Of a DNA stretch of 26,998 nucleotides, positions 8,106 through 18,091 are shown piece after piece (position 1 is the first letter of the stretch; each line of letters starts with the position of its first letter). Origin of the DNA: Ministeria vibrans ATCC 50519 (taxonomy: Eukaryota; Opisthokonta; Filasterea); the NCBI GenBank assembly GCA_943704425.1, contig CALSCP010000335.1, positions 13,582-40,579 of the forward strand. Reading direction: 5' to 3'. A program made the translations under genes and the position numbers. Below the pieces are notes generated by a model. That model was not told the DNA's origin, did no database searches, and was given only the letters and a program-made list of their open reading frames with translations.

Positions 8106-9016
8106 ATGGGCAAGGTATCACACTTGCCTGTGTGTCAATTCATAATGTATCAACTCTCCTTTTTTGCGTTGCAGAAAAAGTCAAGAAAGCGTCGCGCGAA
8201 CAGTGAGGTCTCGTCCGTCCCCTCTGAGGTCAGCGTTGGGCGCGGCCTCATGAACACCGTGCCCGTCTCGTTTACATGGCGTCACTGGAAGATCCAGCCC
8301 GACGCGGTCCGCCTTGCCTTCCACCGCGCCGCACAAATCGGCGACGACACCATTTCCGAAAAGGTCATTCTTCATAATAATATTATACAAATACGATACA
8401 GTGTACATGGGGTGTTGTATGTACGCCTGGAGTGGTAGCACATACGACTCGTTTGTGCTCATTTGCTGTGATTCGCGACATTCACCACTCCAACACTCAC
8501 AACATAATAATAATAATAATAATAATATTGTTGTGTTTGTGTGTAGTCGGCCATTTCAATGATCCCCGTCGAAGGCGACCAGTATGCCGTCACACTCAAC
8601 CTTCCTCCTGGAATCTACCACTATCTCTTTCTTGTCGATGGCGAATGGATGTACGTCGATGAAAAGAAAAGACGAAAGTCCCTCTGTCGTTTGTCTCACT
8701 GTACCAATGATGTTCATCTCAGGCAAATGGACGATCAGCCACGCACGCACACAGCATCGGGGCGTCCTGTAAACTATGTTGAAGTGCTCAATCAGGACGA
8801 GAAGAGGCACAGGCAAAAGGCGTCGTGTACTTTCACACTTCTCATCACAATCACCTCACGCACGACTCATGCACTCATACTGTATTTGTAGATGGAATTG
8901 AGTCGCTGGAGAACACACCGCTGCTGTCGGATGTTGATGCGCACGGGGCGACCGCACAGGGCATTGTGACAGAGCCCACTCCCGCTCCTTGCTGTGCCTG
9001 CTGTACCATCCTATGA
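8106..9016 (+). CDS. AMPK-beta-type glycogen-binding (CBM48) protein with lipid-anchor signals
   Basis: Five exons (8106-8114, 8175-8363, 8547-8650, 8723-8826, 8892-9016) encode 176 residues. The core (about residues 33-115) has VSFTWRH, MIPVEGDQYAVTLNLPPG and YHYLFLVDGEWMQMDDQP followed by GRPVNYVEVL. That is the beta-sandwich order of the AMPK-beta glycogen-binding module (CBM48/AMPK1_CBM), including the DG-x-W strand. The C-terminal AMPK-beta interaction domain (AMPKBI) is absent, so this is not a full regulatory subunit. The nine-base first exon gives MGK, and splicing yields MGKKKSRKRR, an N-myristoylation consensus (Gly2, Ser6) with a polybasic patch. The C-terminus is PCCACCTIL, a CaaX box ending in Leu (geranylgeranylation type) with three nearby Cys that could be palmitoylated. 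Membrane or glycogen tethering is inferred. Confidence 0.75.
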
Positions 9017-9309
9017 TTATTACACACGCAAGTTGAACTGTACAACATTTGAGCCATCAATTTAGAATTGAAGATCCGCACAGACAGCAACAAGTCCAAC
9101 ACTCACAGACCACAGTCCACACTCCACAGCAGAATGAAGATATCCCACCCAATGCAATTTGCAATGCGAAGGTATTTCGCATTAATGGCAACTGCTGTGC
9201 AACACGTTTCGCTTTTCAGTGAGTGGTGTTGACACCTCTCGTGTGCTCAAGTGCCTTCGCCTGTCTCTCTTGCAAGTACACCCCGCTCGCTGCGCCGTGT
9301 ACACTCATA
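9017..9309. other. Spacer, no gene seen
   Basis: Between the AMPK-beta-like gene and the doubtful small minus-strand gene. No convincing coding or RNA feature is visible. Confidence 0.5.
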
Positions 9310-9807
9310 TCAATACCGACTATTCTCCCGCTTCCATTTCTGACTAGCTTTGCTTCTGAGACGCGACAGAGAAGCTCAATAGTCAATGGAATTCGCTTTT
9401 TTTTTTTTTTTTTGGATCACATCGAAGATTCACAACGAGTCAACACGACCGCAGCAGGCGTCGCGCTGAGGCCACTGGGTCCGAGTCTCCGAGAGGGTCG
9501 GTATCGACCCGTCCGTGCCGAAGCTGCCGATGGACTCCGATGCTTCTGGTCAACACTGGGGGACACAGAAGAACAGGAGAAATAAAAAGAAAAACGAGGC
9601 GCAAAAGAAGACGTTCGCTTATTTTATTTTTCTTTCTGCCCGAAAACACGTAGAAGCGCAGAGAGAGGCGCCGGGACAACCGTGACACAGTATATGACAG
9701 CGGACATAAAGCAGGGAATGAATAGGCAGCAAGAGTAGACACAGGAAGGCGGGAGGGTGACACATCGGAGGGGGCTTCGCGCGACCAAACTTTCGGGAGT
9801 TGACCAT
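9310..9807 (-). CDS. Possible small basic protein (three exons), doubtful
   Basis: On the minus strand an ATG at 9807 opens MVNSRKFGRAKPPP. A GT donor at 9763 and an acceptor preceded by a strong pyrimidine tract (CCCCCAG ending at 9556) lead in frame to VDQKHRSPSAASARTGRYRP and on to 9421. A second GT-AG intron (9420-9356) leads to SKASQKWKRENSRY and TGA at 9310. The product would be 74 residues, very basic and Ser/Arg-rich. Frame is kept across both introns and GC content rises in the middle exon, which argues for a gene. I recognise no family, and plus-strand alternatives cannot be excluded. It would be divergent from the ankyrin-like gene, 87 bp away. Confidence 0.3.
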
Positions 9808-9894
9808 ATCAAACGATTCAAACCACTCAATTCTCTTTCCTTACGCTTTTTCTGGCCGATCGCCCCCAAGCACAATAGTGGCATACACTGAATA

Positions 9895-11091
9895 ATGGCT
9901 GATACTCTAGCTGAAGCGGCAAAGAGCTCTCCTATCGCCTTGTCAGGCGTGAACTTTTTTGTTCACCTCACCAACTCTCACCTTCAAAGCGCCCCCGCGA
10001 CTTCTGTGCATCTCCACGGACCACATACGTCTGGAGAAGTCACTGATGAAGCCCGGATGCTTCTCCAATCGACGCCGGTCGTCGACGGGAGCTCGGACGA
10101 AGACGAATCGACAAACACACGAAACCACTCTGCAAACACAGGCGCAGGCGCCTCCAGCAGCGACACTCCCGCCAACACCCCCGCCAAAATATGTCACTTG
10201 CCTTGTAACGAAATGGACGGCACTGACAGGCCGTCTTCTGCCTCGGCCCAATCAGCTCCGACTTATCCGAATTTCTTCTCTCGAACCACACCCACAGAGA
10301 CCTCACCACCACATGATACAGCCGCCATCACGCCTACCGTATGGTATATGGGGAATGGCATGCACTCACTCACCATAACCAACGCCGCGCCGGACGCCCT
10401 TACCAACTTATTTGCCAGTCAACCACGAAAAAAGGCCAGTCGAAAAACTCGTCCAAATGAGTTCGACACCGATACCAATATTGCACTCTGTACGGCGGCC
10501 TTTCGTGGAGATGCCGCCGAAGTCAAGCACATCCTCATATTGTGCCCGACCATACATGTGTCCCAACAGGTCCTGTACAACGCCTGTCGCGCCGGCCAGT
10601 TTGCAGTTGCGTACCTGCTCATTCGACACGGTCGAGTCAAAGCCGACCAACGTGCACTGCTCCTTGCCTGCGGCGGCCCTTGCGCAAAATGTGTCGCGCT
10701 CATGGCAGAGGATCAACGTCCAACCAACGCGTGTTTGCTCGCCGCCCTGGAGAGCCAGGCCGACTCGGTGATGCGCTTTCTCCTGTATCATCCTCGTCTG
10801 TGCGCTCGCAAACGCACCATCTTCGAATGTTCGGTCAACATGCTCGCACGCTCACGTCTCACGCCGTACCTCCACGCCGGCGGCCACCTCTCGCCTCGCC
10901 GGCTCTTCCACGCTCACGAATACGCCTTGCACGAGATCGCAAAGACGCTGCAGTCGTGTCACGAACTGCGTCTCCTTCGCGCCGCCACCAAAGCCAGCCT
11001 CCACAGACTCCTCACTTCGCCCGTCCCTCACTATGCCCTGCATGCCTGTAAGCAGGGCCCCGCCCATCGCGCCACGTCGAACCGTGCCTAA
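9895..11091 (+). CDS. Ankyrin-like repeat protein, intronless
   Basis: A single exon encodes 398 residues from ATG 9895. Residues 1-180 are Ser/Thr/Pro/Ala-rich and probably disordered. From about residue 195 the sequence takes on ankyrin-like spacing: IALCTAAFRGDAAEVKHILI, then VLYNACRAGQFAVAYLLIRH, then ALLLACGGPCAKCVALM, then CLLAALESQADSVMRFLLYH. These are helix-turn-helix units of about 30 residues with Ala/Leu at the usual places, but the canonical G-x-TPLH signature is missing, so the repeats are divergent. The C-terminal 90 residues are His/Arg/Leu-rich without a recognised domain. Function is unknown; protein binding is the generic expectation. Lack of introns contrasts with most neighbours. 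Confidence 0.6.
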   Translation: MADTLAEAAKSSPIALSGVNFFVHLTNSHLQSAPATSVHLHGPHTSGEVTDEARMLLQSTPVVDGSSDEDESTNTRNHSANTGAGASSSDTPANTPAKICHLPCNEMDGTDRPSSASAQSAPTYPNFFSRTTPTETSPPHDTAAITPTVWYMGNGMHSLTITNAAPDALTNLFASQPRKKASRKTRPNEFDTDTNIALCTAAFRGDAAEVKHILILCPTIHVSQQVLYNACRAGQFAVAYLLIRHGRVKADQRALLLACGGPCAKCVALMAEDQRPTNACLLAALESQADSVMRFLLYHPRLCARKRTIFECSVNMLARSRLTPYLHAGGHLSPRRLFHAHEYALHEIAKTLQSCHELRLLRAATKASLHRLLTSPVPHYALHACKQGPAHRATSNRA

Positions 11092-12543
11092 ATACACAAC
11101 GGTTGCATGTTTTTTACTTTTGAGTCAACACCCAGAAAATAGCATTGACGAAATTCACGAAATAGCGAAATAGCGCGACAAACGGCTTCATATGCCGCAC
11201 TAGAAATCAACCCCGCACAATATCCGACTGACTAGCAGCGTTTCCTCCCTCAAGAAAGCAGTGCTCTGTCGCTCGTGAGTTTTGAAGCAATTTTTTTTTC
11301 TTCCCTCTCTAACAAGACATGGGTACGAAACGACACGCCTTCGAACGGGGAAGCTATGCTCAACACAAACAATCCCATTGGCGGGCAGAGACGAGCGGTG
11401 CAACGCAGGGCTTTGCGTGCGCTCGAACTTCGCGCGAGAGCGAGAGAAAAAAAAAACTCACATAAGCGACACGACATTCGTATACGCGAAGGACGCTATC
11501 TGGTGCACAGTGGTCGGCAATTGTAACCATGCTCGTCACAGTAACGGCGTCGATTGCTCCTCTTTCGGTGGGGGGAGAAAACGCTTTCGCTTTTTTTTTC
11601 TTTTTTTTTCTCTTTTTCTCGTGTTTTCACAATAATAACCCCATGCCACGCCAGATAAAAGACACCATATGATTTATTGGCCTCTATTTATCAAGCATAG
11701 AGAAGTAGAGCAGGGTAGTACCGTGAGATTTTTGGGGGGGGAAGAATAAAATATAAAATATTATGACGAAAAAAATTAAAATTAAAAATATGATAATTAT
11801 AAGAACTATAAAATTAAAATAATTACTAATAATAAATGGAGAAGTGTCTCTTTTCGTCTGTAGTTTGTATTCATAAATTATATTCACATAATATTATATC
11901 AATCAATAATCATTGGAATAAATGGCATTTCGAGTTCATATCGAGAAATCAATTATAGTTGTACTTCCGTGGTACTTCATACATTGTATGAATGGTGTCA
12001 GGCGCCACGCAAAGAGTGGCCGTTGAAGACACATCACACATGTACAGTGAAAATTAGCCAGACCTGCAGACCGTCTTGCAAACTCAACCAAAACTCCTTA
12101 GAGCCTCGAGGAGACAAGATAATTAATAATAATATTATAATGATTATAAAGAAGTGTCAAGCAAAACCGCACAGGTTTGTCCCTTCCAGCCAGTTGCATG
12201 CGACATTCGCAAAAAAGCAATTACAAGGACCGGGCTAAGACCCAAGAGCAAGATGAGTTATTCATGGGTAAGCATTAAGCCCGACCATTTTACCTTCATA
12301 GACTATCGTGGCTATTTCTTGCGTTGTCATACGAAAAGTCTGAGGGGGAATCGGATCTGGTATTGTGTTCACTGTTTGCTCTTCACGGACTCCAGCAGGC
12401 AAGTGAAAGACAACTGAAACAATCAGACGTGAGACGAGGCTTCCGAGAGCCTGCCAAACCCCGTTGAATATACGTATATACCAATTGCTTGATAGTTTAT
12501 AAACAATGGGCAATATTACATTTTTCTCTTTTTCACAAAAATA
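11092..12543. other. Long AT-rich intergenic region
   Basis: About 1.45 kb with no gene I can support. It contains poly-T/poly-TC stretches (11591-11620), an A/T-rich stretch (11740-11960) and scattered short open frames. A weak zinc-finger-like fragment at 12253-12417 is listed separately. The peptide:N-glycanase promoter must lie in the last few hundred bases, which include TATA-like AT-rich sequence near 12470-12500. Confidence 0.55.
12253..12417 (+). other. Short ORF with FLYWCH-like Cys/Trp spacing, possible gene fragment
   Basis: An ATG-initiated 54-residue frame reads MSYSWVSIKPDHFTFIDYRG, then YFLRCHTKSLRGNRIWYCVHC. The Y-R-G-Y, W-x-C and final C pattern resembles the start of a FLYWCH-type zinc finger, a domain common in transposon-derived proteins. 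The expected downstream His is not clear and the frame ends soon after. It could be a relic of a mobile element or chance. Confidence 0.2.
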
Positions 12544-14994
12544 ATGAAGATTGTCGTCTTGTACCGCAACACGTCGTACCCCATTGAGATAGAGGCGGAT
12601 ATGACCGTTGAATGCTTGCGCGGCGTGGTCTTTTCGCTTACTGCAGTTGCGCCCAACGAACAAAATCTTGTTGGGATAAATCTTGGGGCTCGTTCCGACG
12701 AATCGTCGACGCTTCTACGCACCCTCGGCATTGCGGACAACACGCATGTGATCATGTCACGCATGCTCACAACGCCACAGACACCCGCAGCGACAGCACA
12801 GACGCCCACAGCAGCAACAACAGCACAGGCAACATCATCATCAACATCAGCCGTGACGTGCACTCGCTCTCGCCTCGGCTCTCTGACCGCTCGCCAGCCT
12901 GGAGCACTCATTCATGGCCGTGCACTCGTGTGTATGGCATGTGCCACCAGCTGCCACTTGCCTGCGACCGTCTCTGCCTTGCCAGCGTCGCGTCTTGACG
13001 ATGACTTTGCGTGTGACTGTGCCAACGCTGGCGCTCCTCTTGGCTGCCTGTTCGCTTCGCGAGCGCTGGCTCACGCCCCGGACCGTCACCAGATTGCAGC
13101 CTACCTGAACGAGCTCGGGGCAGCATCGGATCGTGCGGGTCAGGCAGCTCTGGTGCAAATGCAACGGCGCATTGCCGCGCATGTCGCCGCTGCCAAGCGA
13201 TACGCGTCGCCGCTGGTGCAGGCGGCTTGTCGAGCAGTAGTACCTATTGATCAGCTGGAGGAGGAGGCGCGCAAAGCGAGCGGGGGTTGTCAGGCGCTTC
13301 ATCGCGACGCGCTTCTCGTAGCGCTCACCCTCTGGTTCAAGCACCGTTTCTTCCAATGGACAAACTCTCCCGAGTGCGAACAGTGTGGCGATGCCTCGGC
13401 CATGCGTGCTATCAATGCCACAGGTCCCTCCCTTGCGGACGAACATGAAGGACTTGCATCCACCGTGGAGCTGCATGCGTGCCAGTCGTGCGGCGGTCAC
13501 ACAACGCGCTTTCCGCGCTACAACAATCCCATCACACTGATGCGCTCTCGTCGTGGCCGTTGCGGCGAATGGGCAAACGCCTTTGCGGCCATCTGCTGTG
13601 CTCTGGGCTTTCACGTGCGCCACATTGTCGATTGGACCGACCATGTGTGGGTGGAGGTGTACAGCGAACTGCGCGATCGATGGATCCACGCCGATCCCTG
13701 CGAGGCAGTGGTCGACGCACCTCTCATGTACGAAGACGGTTGGGGAAAGAAACTCTCGTACGTGATGGGCTTTTCTCCCGACGGCACTGTGCGTGATGTT
13801 GCGCGCCGCTACACGCGTGATTGGCCTGCAATGCGAGCGCGTCGCACTGCCATTTCCGAGCGCGCCCTTGCACGTCTCATCCCCGCTCCAAAAGACCACG
13901 CCACGCCTGGCGGTGCTGCCAGTCTCGCGCGCGAAGCGTACGAGCTCGATTACATGGTTCACGCAGGTGCAAATGCTCAGCCTAGCGAGATTGTGGGTCG
14001 CACCACGGGCTCGCTGGCTTGGCGTGCGGCGCGCGGCGAGCTTGGCCGCAGTGTCTTCGCGGCACGTAGTGACACGCCCACCAGTGCAAGTGGCTCGCTT
14101 CCCGCAACTGCATCACCTCTCAACGTAGAGCGCGTGCAAGAGCACCTCACGCGACTCACTGTGGTAGCATTGCACGGAGAGTTGGATGGCGAGCGCGGTG
14201 TGAATGGCTGTGCCCAGGCGTCGCTGTACGACGCGACGGCTCAAGCGTGGGTGGCATTGAGTGGTGACTTCAAACACCTGACGCGTCTCTCGGGCGAATT
14301 TGCAGTCGATTATGAGGCGGGGCGTATTTTTCGCATTGACATTGCGACACGCCAGCTTGTGTGTGTTGCTAGTGGACTTCAAGGACCCACTGGAGTGGCC
14401 GTGTGCGACAACAGAGTCTATGTGGTCGAGGCGGATGCCATGCGTGTGAGTCGGGCGTTTTGTCAGCTGGATGGTGGCGAGTCCTTGCAGTTCGAGCCGG
14501 TTGTGTCGCTTGCCGTCTGGTGCGATGCCGACAAAGAGCACTGGACTCAGGCGGAGACGGGTGGCATTGCTGTCGACCAGCACTCCATCTATGTGGCTGT
14601 GCGGTCGCGTCTACTGCGCATTCCTCTCGACACCCTCCGCGCCGAACCCATGTTCACCGGCTCCTTTCTCCATCGCATGGTCGACGGCGATGACGTGTCC
14701 CTGGCCACGACGGATGGCGCCGTGCTCCTCGTTGCCCCCACATTCGGTGCCATTGCTCGTTTCCACAACAGCCACAGCGACGCTCGTCGGCCCGGCACCT
14801 TCCGTGATCTGGTCGCGTGTGGCTCAGAGTCGCGTGGACTCAGTCTTGGTGCACATGCCATTGAGCGCGACGGTGTGCTCTACGTGGCGCACGGAGGACT
14901 CAGCGCACTTGCAGTGTACGCCTATCCCTCTGGTACCTTCATTGGCTCTTGCGCCTTCCTCAACAGTCCTCTTCGTTCCATCACTCTCTTATAA
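12544..14994 (+). CDS. Peptide:N-glycanase with N-terminal ubiquitin-like domain and C-terminal beta-propeller-like region
   Basis: A single exon encodes 816 residues. Peptide:N-glycanase removes N-glycans from misfolded glycoproteins exported from the ER. Residues 1-76 read as a ubiquitin-like fold (MKIVVLYRNTSYPIEIEADM). A Thr/Ala/Gln/Ser linker follows. The transglutaminase-type core has zinc-site pairs C278/C281 and C313/C316 and the triad C340 (RGRCGEWANAF), H367 (DWTDHVWVE) and D384 (HADPCE). Triad spacings of 27 and 17 residues equal those of yeast Png1 (C191, H218, D235). After a post-core motif (GRTTGSLAWRAARGELG, about 480-500), the last 270 residues form repeated beta-strand blocks such as GLQGPTGVAVCDNRVYVVEA and GGIAVDQHSIYVAVRSRLL, like NHL or SMP-30 propeller blades. 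Animal NGLY1 has PUB and PAW domains; neither is seen here. The poly(A) signal (14994-14999) touches the stop. Confidence 0.88.
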   Translation: MKIVVLYRNTSYPIEIEADMTVECLRGVVFSLTAVAPNEQNLVGINLGARSDESSTLLRTLGIADNTHVIMSRMLTTPQTPAATAQTPTAATTAQATSSSTSAVTCTRSRLGSLTARQPGALIHGRALVCMACATSCHLPATVSALPASRLDDDFACDCANAGAPLGCLFASRALAHAPDRHQIAAYLNELGAASDRAGQAALVQMQRRIAAHVAAAKRYASPLVQAACRAVVPIDQLEEEARKASGGCQALHRDALLVALTLWFKHRFFQWTNSPECEQCGDASAMRAINATGPSLADEHEGLASTVELHACQSCGGHTTRFPRYNNPITLMRSRRGRCGEWANAFAAICCALGFHVRHIVDWTDHVWVEVYSELRDRWIHADPCEAVVDAPLMYEDGWGKKLSYVMGFSPDGTVRDVARRYTRDWPAMRARRTAISERALARLIPAPKDHATPGGAASLAREAYELDYMVHAGANAQPSEIVGRTTGSLAWRAARGELGRSVFAARSDTPTSASGSLPATASPLNVERVQEHLTRLTVVALHGELDGERGVNGCAQASLYDATAQAWVALSGDFKHLTRLSGEFAVDYEAGRIFRIDIATRQLVCVASGLQGPTGVAVCDNRVYVVEADAMRVSRAFCQLDGGESLQFEPVVSLAVWCDADKEHWTQAETGGIAVDQHSIYVAVRSRLLRIPLDTLRAEPMFTGSFLHRMVDGDDVSLATTDGAVLLVAPTFGAIARFHNSHSDARRPGTFRDLVACGSESRGLSLGAHAIERDGVLYVAHGGLSALAVYAYPSGTFIGSCAFLNSPLRSITLL

Positions 14995-15476
14995 ATAAAA
15001 TTTGGAAAAAAACATTGTACTTAAAAGCTGGGGAAATCGTGGAATGCACGCCTTCACTCTTCAGTTTTCAAAATGGGAGAATGCGCACTTCTTTTCCAAA
15101 GTTTCGCAGAATTAAAAATTCCCAAAAATATGAATCCAATTAAGGTGTTCTGATTGTAATTTTGAATGTCACGACTGATACCTTTTCAACGAGATATTCA
15201 CGGTATGGCGGCAATACTTTAGAGATATTAACGGAAGAATCATTAATTACAGATAATCCCGATGGTCAATCATTGACACCATATATTTTGTTCAAACTTC
15301 AAGAGAAGAGAAACAGTAGAGCCGCTAATAGGAATTACTATGAATGAAGTCAACCCGGCCGATACCAATTACTACGATGCCACAGTGCACATACGGAACA
15401 ATTCAAGAGCTCACTTGAGAACTTACAATCATATGATATTTTTGACTCATTTGAAGTGATAATTTTTTTTATTTTT
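14995..15476. other. AT-rich tail-to-tail spacer
   Basis: Between the 3' ends of the peptide:N-glycanase gene (plus) and the CoA-transferase gene (minus). AATAAA signals sit at both edges (14994-14999 plus; 15468-15473 minus). The interior holds only short open frames with no family resemblance. Confidence 0.55.
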
Positions 15477-16439
15477 TCATTCGTCCATGAGCGGAAGAGG
15501 GTCTGCAACAGAGAAAGGCGCGTCGGTGGCAGCGCGCACTTGATCGACGGTGACACCATTGGCAATCTCAATGAGGGTCATTCCAACGCCAACGTCAATT
15601 TTGAAGACTCCCTAGTGAACAAAACAAAACAAAAAAGAAATAGAGGTTTAGCAAACAATTCGTTTCCGTACGCGTGCTTTACCATATCAGTGATGATCAT
15701 GTTAACACACTGAGTACCGGTGAGGGGCAGCGAGCACTCCTTCAAAATCTTGGGCGATCCATTCTACAACAATGAATCACAGTTTAGTAAAATAATAATA
15801 ATACACAATTTTGTGAGTGTGTGGAGGTGCATGGGTACCTTTGCACAGTGTTCCATGGTCACAACAACCTTGGTGTTGGGAGACGCAACAAGGTCCATTG
15901 CGCCGCCCATGCCCTTGACCATCTTCTTGGGGATCATCCAGTTGGCAATGTCACCCGTATGCGACACCTGTAACGTCCAAACGATGCAAATTACTATCAT
16001 TATGTCGCTCTCGCTCGTACCTCCATTGCTCCGAGCACAGTCAGTGCAATGTGACCACCGCGGATCATTGCAAACGAGTCATCGCTGCCAAAGAAGGAGC
16101 TGCCAGGAATCTGAGTCACAGTCTGTTTCCCTAATGCATCAAAACTCCAAAGTTAGCAACACGTCGTACACATAAACTAAAAATACCCGCATTGATAAGA
16201 TCGGCATCGACCTCGGAAGTGTCAGAAGGGAAGGGTCCAATACCCAGAATGCCATTTTCACTCTGCAGCGAGACGTTGTCTTCTGGCTTCAGGTAGTTAC
16301 TCGCCAGCATAGGCATTCCAATTCCCACATTCGCATACGAGTTCTTCTCAAACTCCTTTGCCGCTCGGCGCACAATACGCTCGCGCATCTATCGCATATT
16401 ATCATTATCATAATCATAATCATCACACACACACACACA

Positions 16440-16482
<43 letters not shown>

Positions 16483-16489
16483 ACACACA

Positions 16490-16520
<31 letters not shown>

Positions 16521-17818
16521 ATCGCTTTGTTTCTTTCTCCCTCCTCTCTCTCTCTCGTATCTCTCTATCATTTTGTTTCTTTCTCTTTAGCTGTGTATTG
16601 TACCTTGTCTGCGTCGCTCTGAGCCGTCACAGTCTCCTCTGAGGAGGCCATGGTGATCTTCTCGATGCGCTTTTCCGGTTGCGGGTTAATCACAATCCGA
16701 TCGACAAACACTCCACTCAAATGGATTGAGTCTGCATCCAGTGGCTCCTCCGACAACACCTCGGCTTCCACAATCGTCATTTTAGCCGCTCGAGCACACG
16801 CAGGATTGAAATTACGTGCACTATATACCCACACAAAGATCAGTCTCACTCTTCCATTCTTCCACGTATCCTACGTCTTGTTGAACATGACGTTGCCCCA
16901 GTGGTCCACTTTGTAAGCCTTGACCAGCGCAATATCGCCGACAATCGCCTTCTCCATAATGTAGGGTCGTTCGGGTCCATGCAGTGTCGAAAACGAGCGA
17001 GATTCGCGCGCCTCAGACGCAATCTCAACTTCACCGTCGCTCGTGTACTTGATGGGCGCTCCACCATGGTGAATCACCTAAAGACAACAGCAAACCAAAT
17101 GGTCATCACATCGCACTCCCTGCCTGCCCCCCTTGCCCTGACGTACCGTTCCGTAGCCAGTGGGCGTGTAGAACGCCGGAATGCCAGCACCGCCGGCCCG
17201 CAGTCGCTCCGCCAGCGTCCCTTGCGGCGTCAGTTCAACCTACAAGAGCCCGTGTCACTCACGCACACCCTCGCGCACCACCGCCGCACCTCCAGCTCGC
17301 CCGCAAGGTACTGGCGTGCAAACTCCTTGTTCTCGCCCACATAGCTCGACACCATTCGCTTCACCTGACGCGCCTTGAGCAGCAGCCCAATGCCACAGTC
17401 GTCGACCCCCGCGTTGTTCGACACGCACGTCAGGTTCTTCGTGCCCAGACTCAGCACCGCCCCAATCAGCGCAGACGGAATCCCGCACAGTCCAAAGCCC
17501 CCAATGAGCAACTGCGACGCGACACAAAAGTGAGACAGGACCCTTTCTCTTTTTACATCCGTTTTGTGTAGGGACAAAAAAAAAAAAAAAAAGATCGACA
17601 ACGTATCACACACCAACAAGAAGCCCTTATGATCCATGGCGGATCCCACGCCCCCTCCGTACCGTGTCGCCATCCTTGATCCCCTCCAGCGCCTTGGTGG
17701 CTGCCGTCCCGGAAAACACCGGTTTGGCGCCAGTGTTGATCAGACGCAGCCGAACAAGCCCCGCCGCCCGCACCGCCACGCTTTCTCTCACGCTTACAGC
17801 TGCACGCGACAGAATCAT
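15477..17818 (-). CDS. OXCT1: Succinyl-CoA:3-oxoacid CoA-transferase, mitochondrial (SCOT)
   Basis: Ten minus-strand exons (17818-17663, 17511-17290, 17239-17147, 17077-16875, 16820-16604, 16388-16187, 16130-16021, 15967-15839, 15763-15683, 15611-15477) encode 515 residues, the usual length. The enzyme transfers CoA from succinyl-CoA to acetoacetate in ketone-body use. The N-terminus ([20 protein letters not shown]) is Arg/Ala/Ser-rich without acids before residue 12, fitting a mitochondrial presequence. The alpha-like half has [40 protein letters not shown] and FYTPTGYGT. The beta-like half has [11 protein letters not shown] and the catalytic-Glu motif [11 protein letters not shown], then the GGAMDLV segment. 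Both halves are fused in one chain, as in animal and protist enzymes. Introns of 50-215 nt carry most of the local microsatellites. AATAAA follows the TGA by 3 nt. Confidence 0.95.
16424..16515. repeat. (AC)n and (CT)n microsatellite in an SCOT intron
   Basis: An AC run followed by CT runs makes up much of the fifth SCOT intron (16603-16389). In the sense of the gene they read GA then GT repeats. Confidence 0.9.
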
Positions 17819-17924
17819 GCCCAGAACTATGACAAGAAAATTTGAGTTTTTTTTTAAAAAAAGCAAACGATCAAATAATGAACAAAACGGTTGACATTAA
17901 TTTTATTAACTGTACTGAAATATC
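17819..17924. promoter_or_regulatory. Divergent promoter region, SCOT / UBR ligase
   Basis: Only 106 bp separate the two start codons (17818 minus, 17925 plus). The stretch is AT-rich with a T9/A7 block at 17846-17861. Both promoters must be here, or the 5' UTRs must be spliced or very short. Confidence 0.5.
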
Positions 17925-18053
17925 ATGTCGGAGAGCTCACCCCCTCCTCCTTCAGATCCACCGGCGATAAACGTACGTCGCGGCGTCTCTCCATTTTTTC
18001 TTTCTATTGTTTCTCTGTTGTTTCTTTCGTTCTTTCATCCTCGACCAAAGTGT

Positions 18054-18091
<38 letters not shown>

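Noticed and set aside
9223-9585. A plus-strand 120-residue frame through a poly-Phe stretch
   Set aside because: The Phe run is a T homopolymer, there is no ATG with support, and the frame joins no recognisable exon.
12847-13962. A 371-residue minus-strand ORF opposite the peptide:N-glycanase
   Set aside because: It is a shadow of a GC-rich coding exon. The plus frame carries the conserved catalytic triad.
15162-15347. A 61-residue plus-strand frame in the spacer
   Set aside because: It has no ATG at the frame start, AT-rich codon use unlike the real genes, and no recognisable domain.
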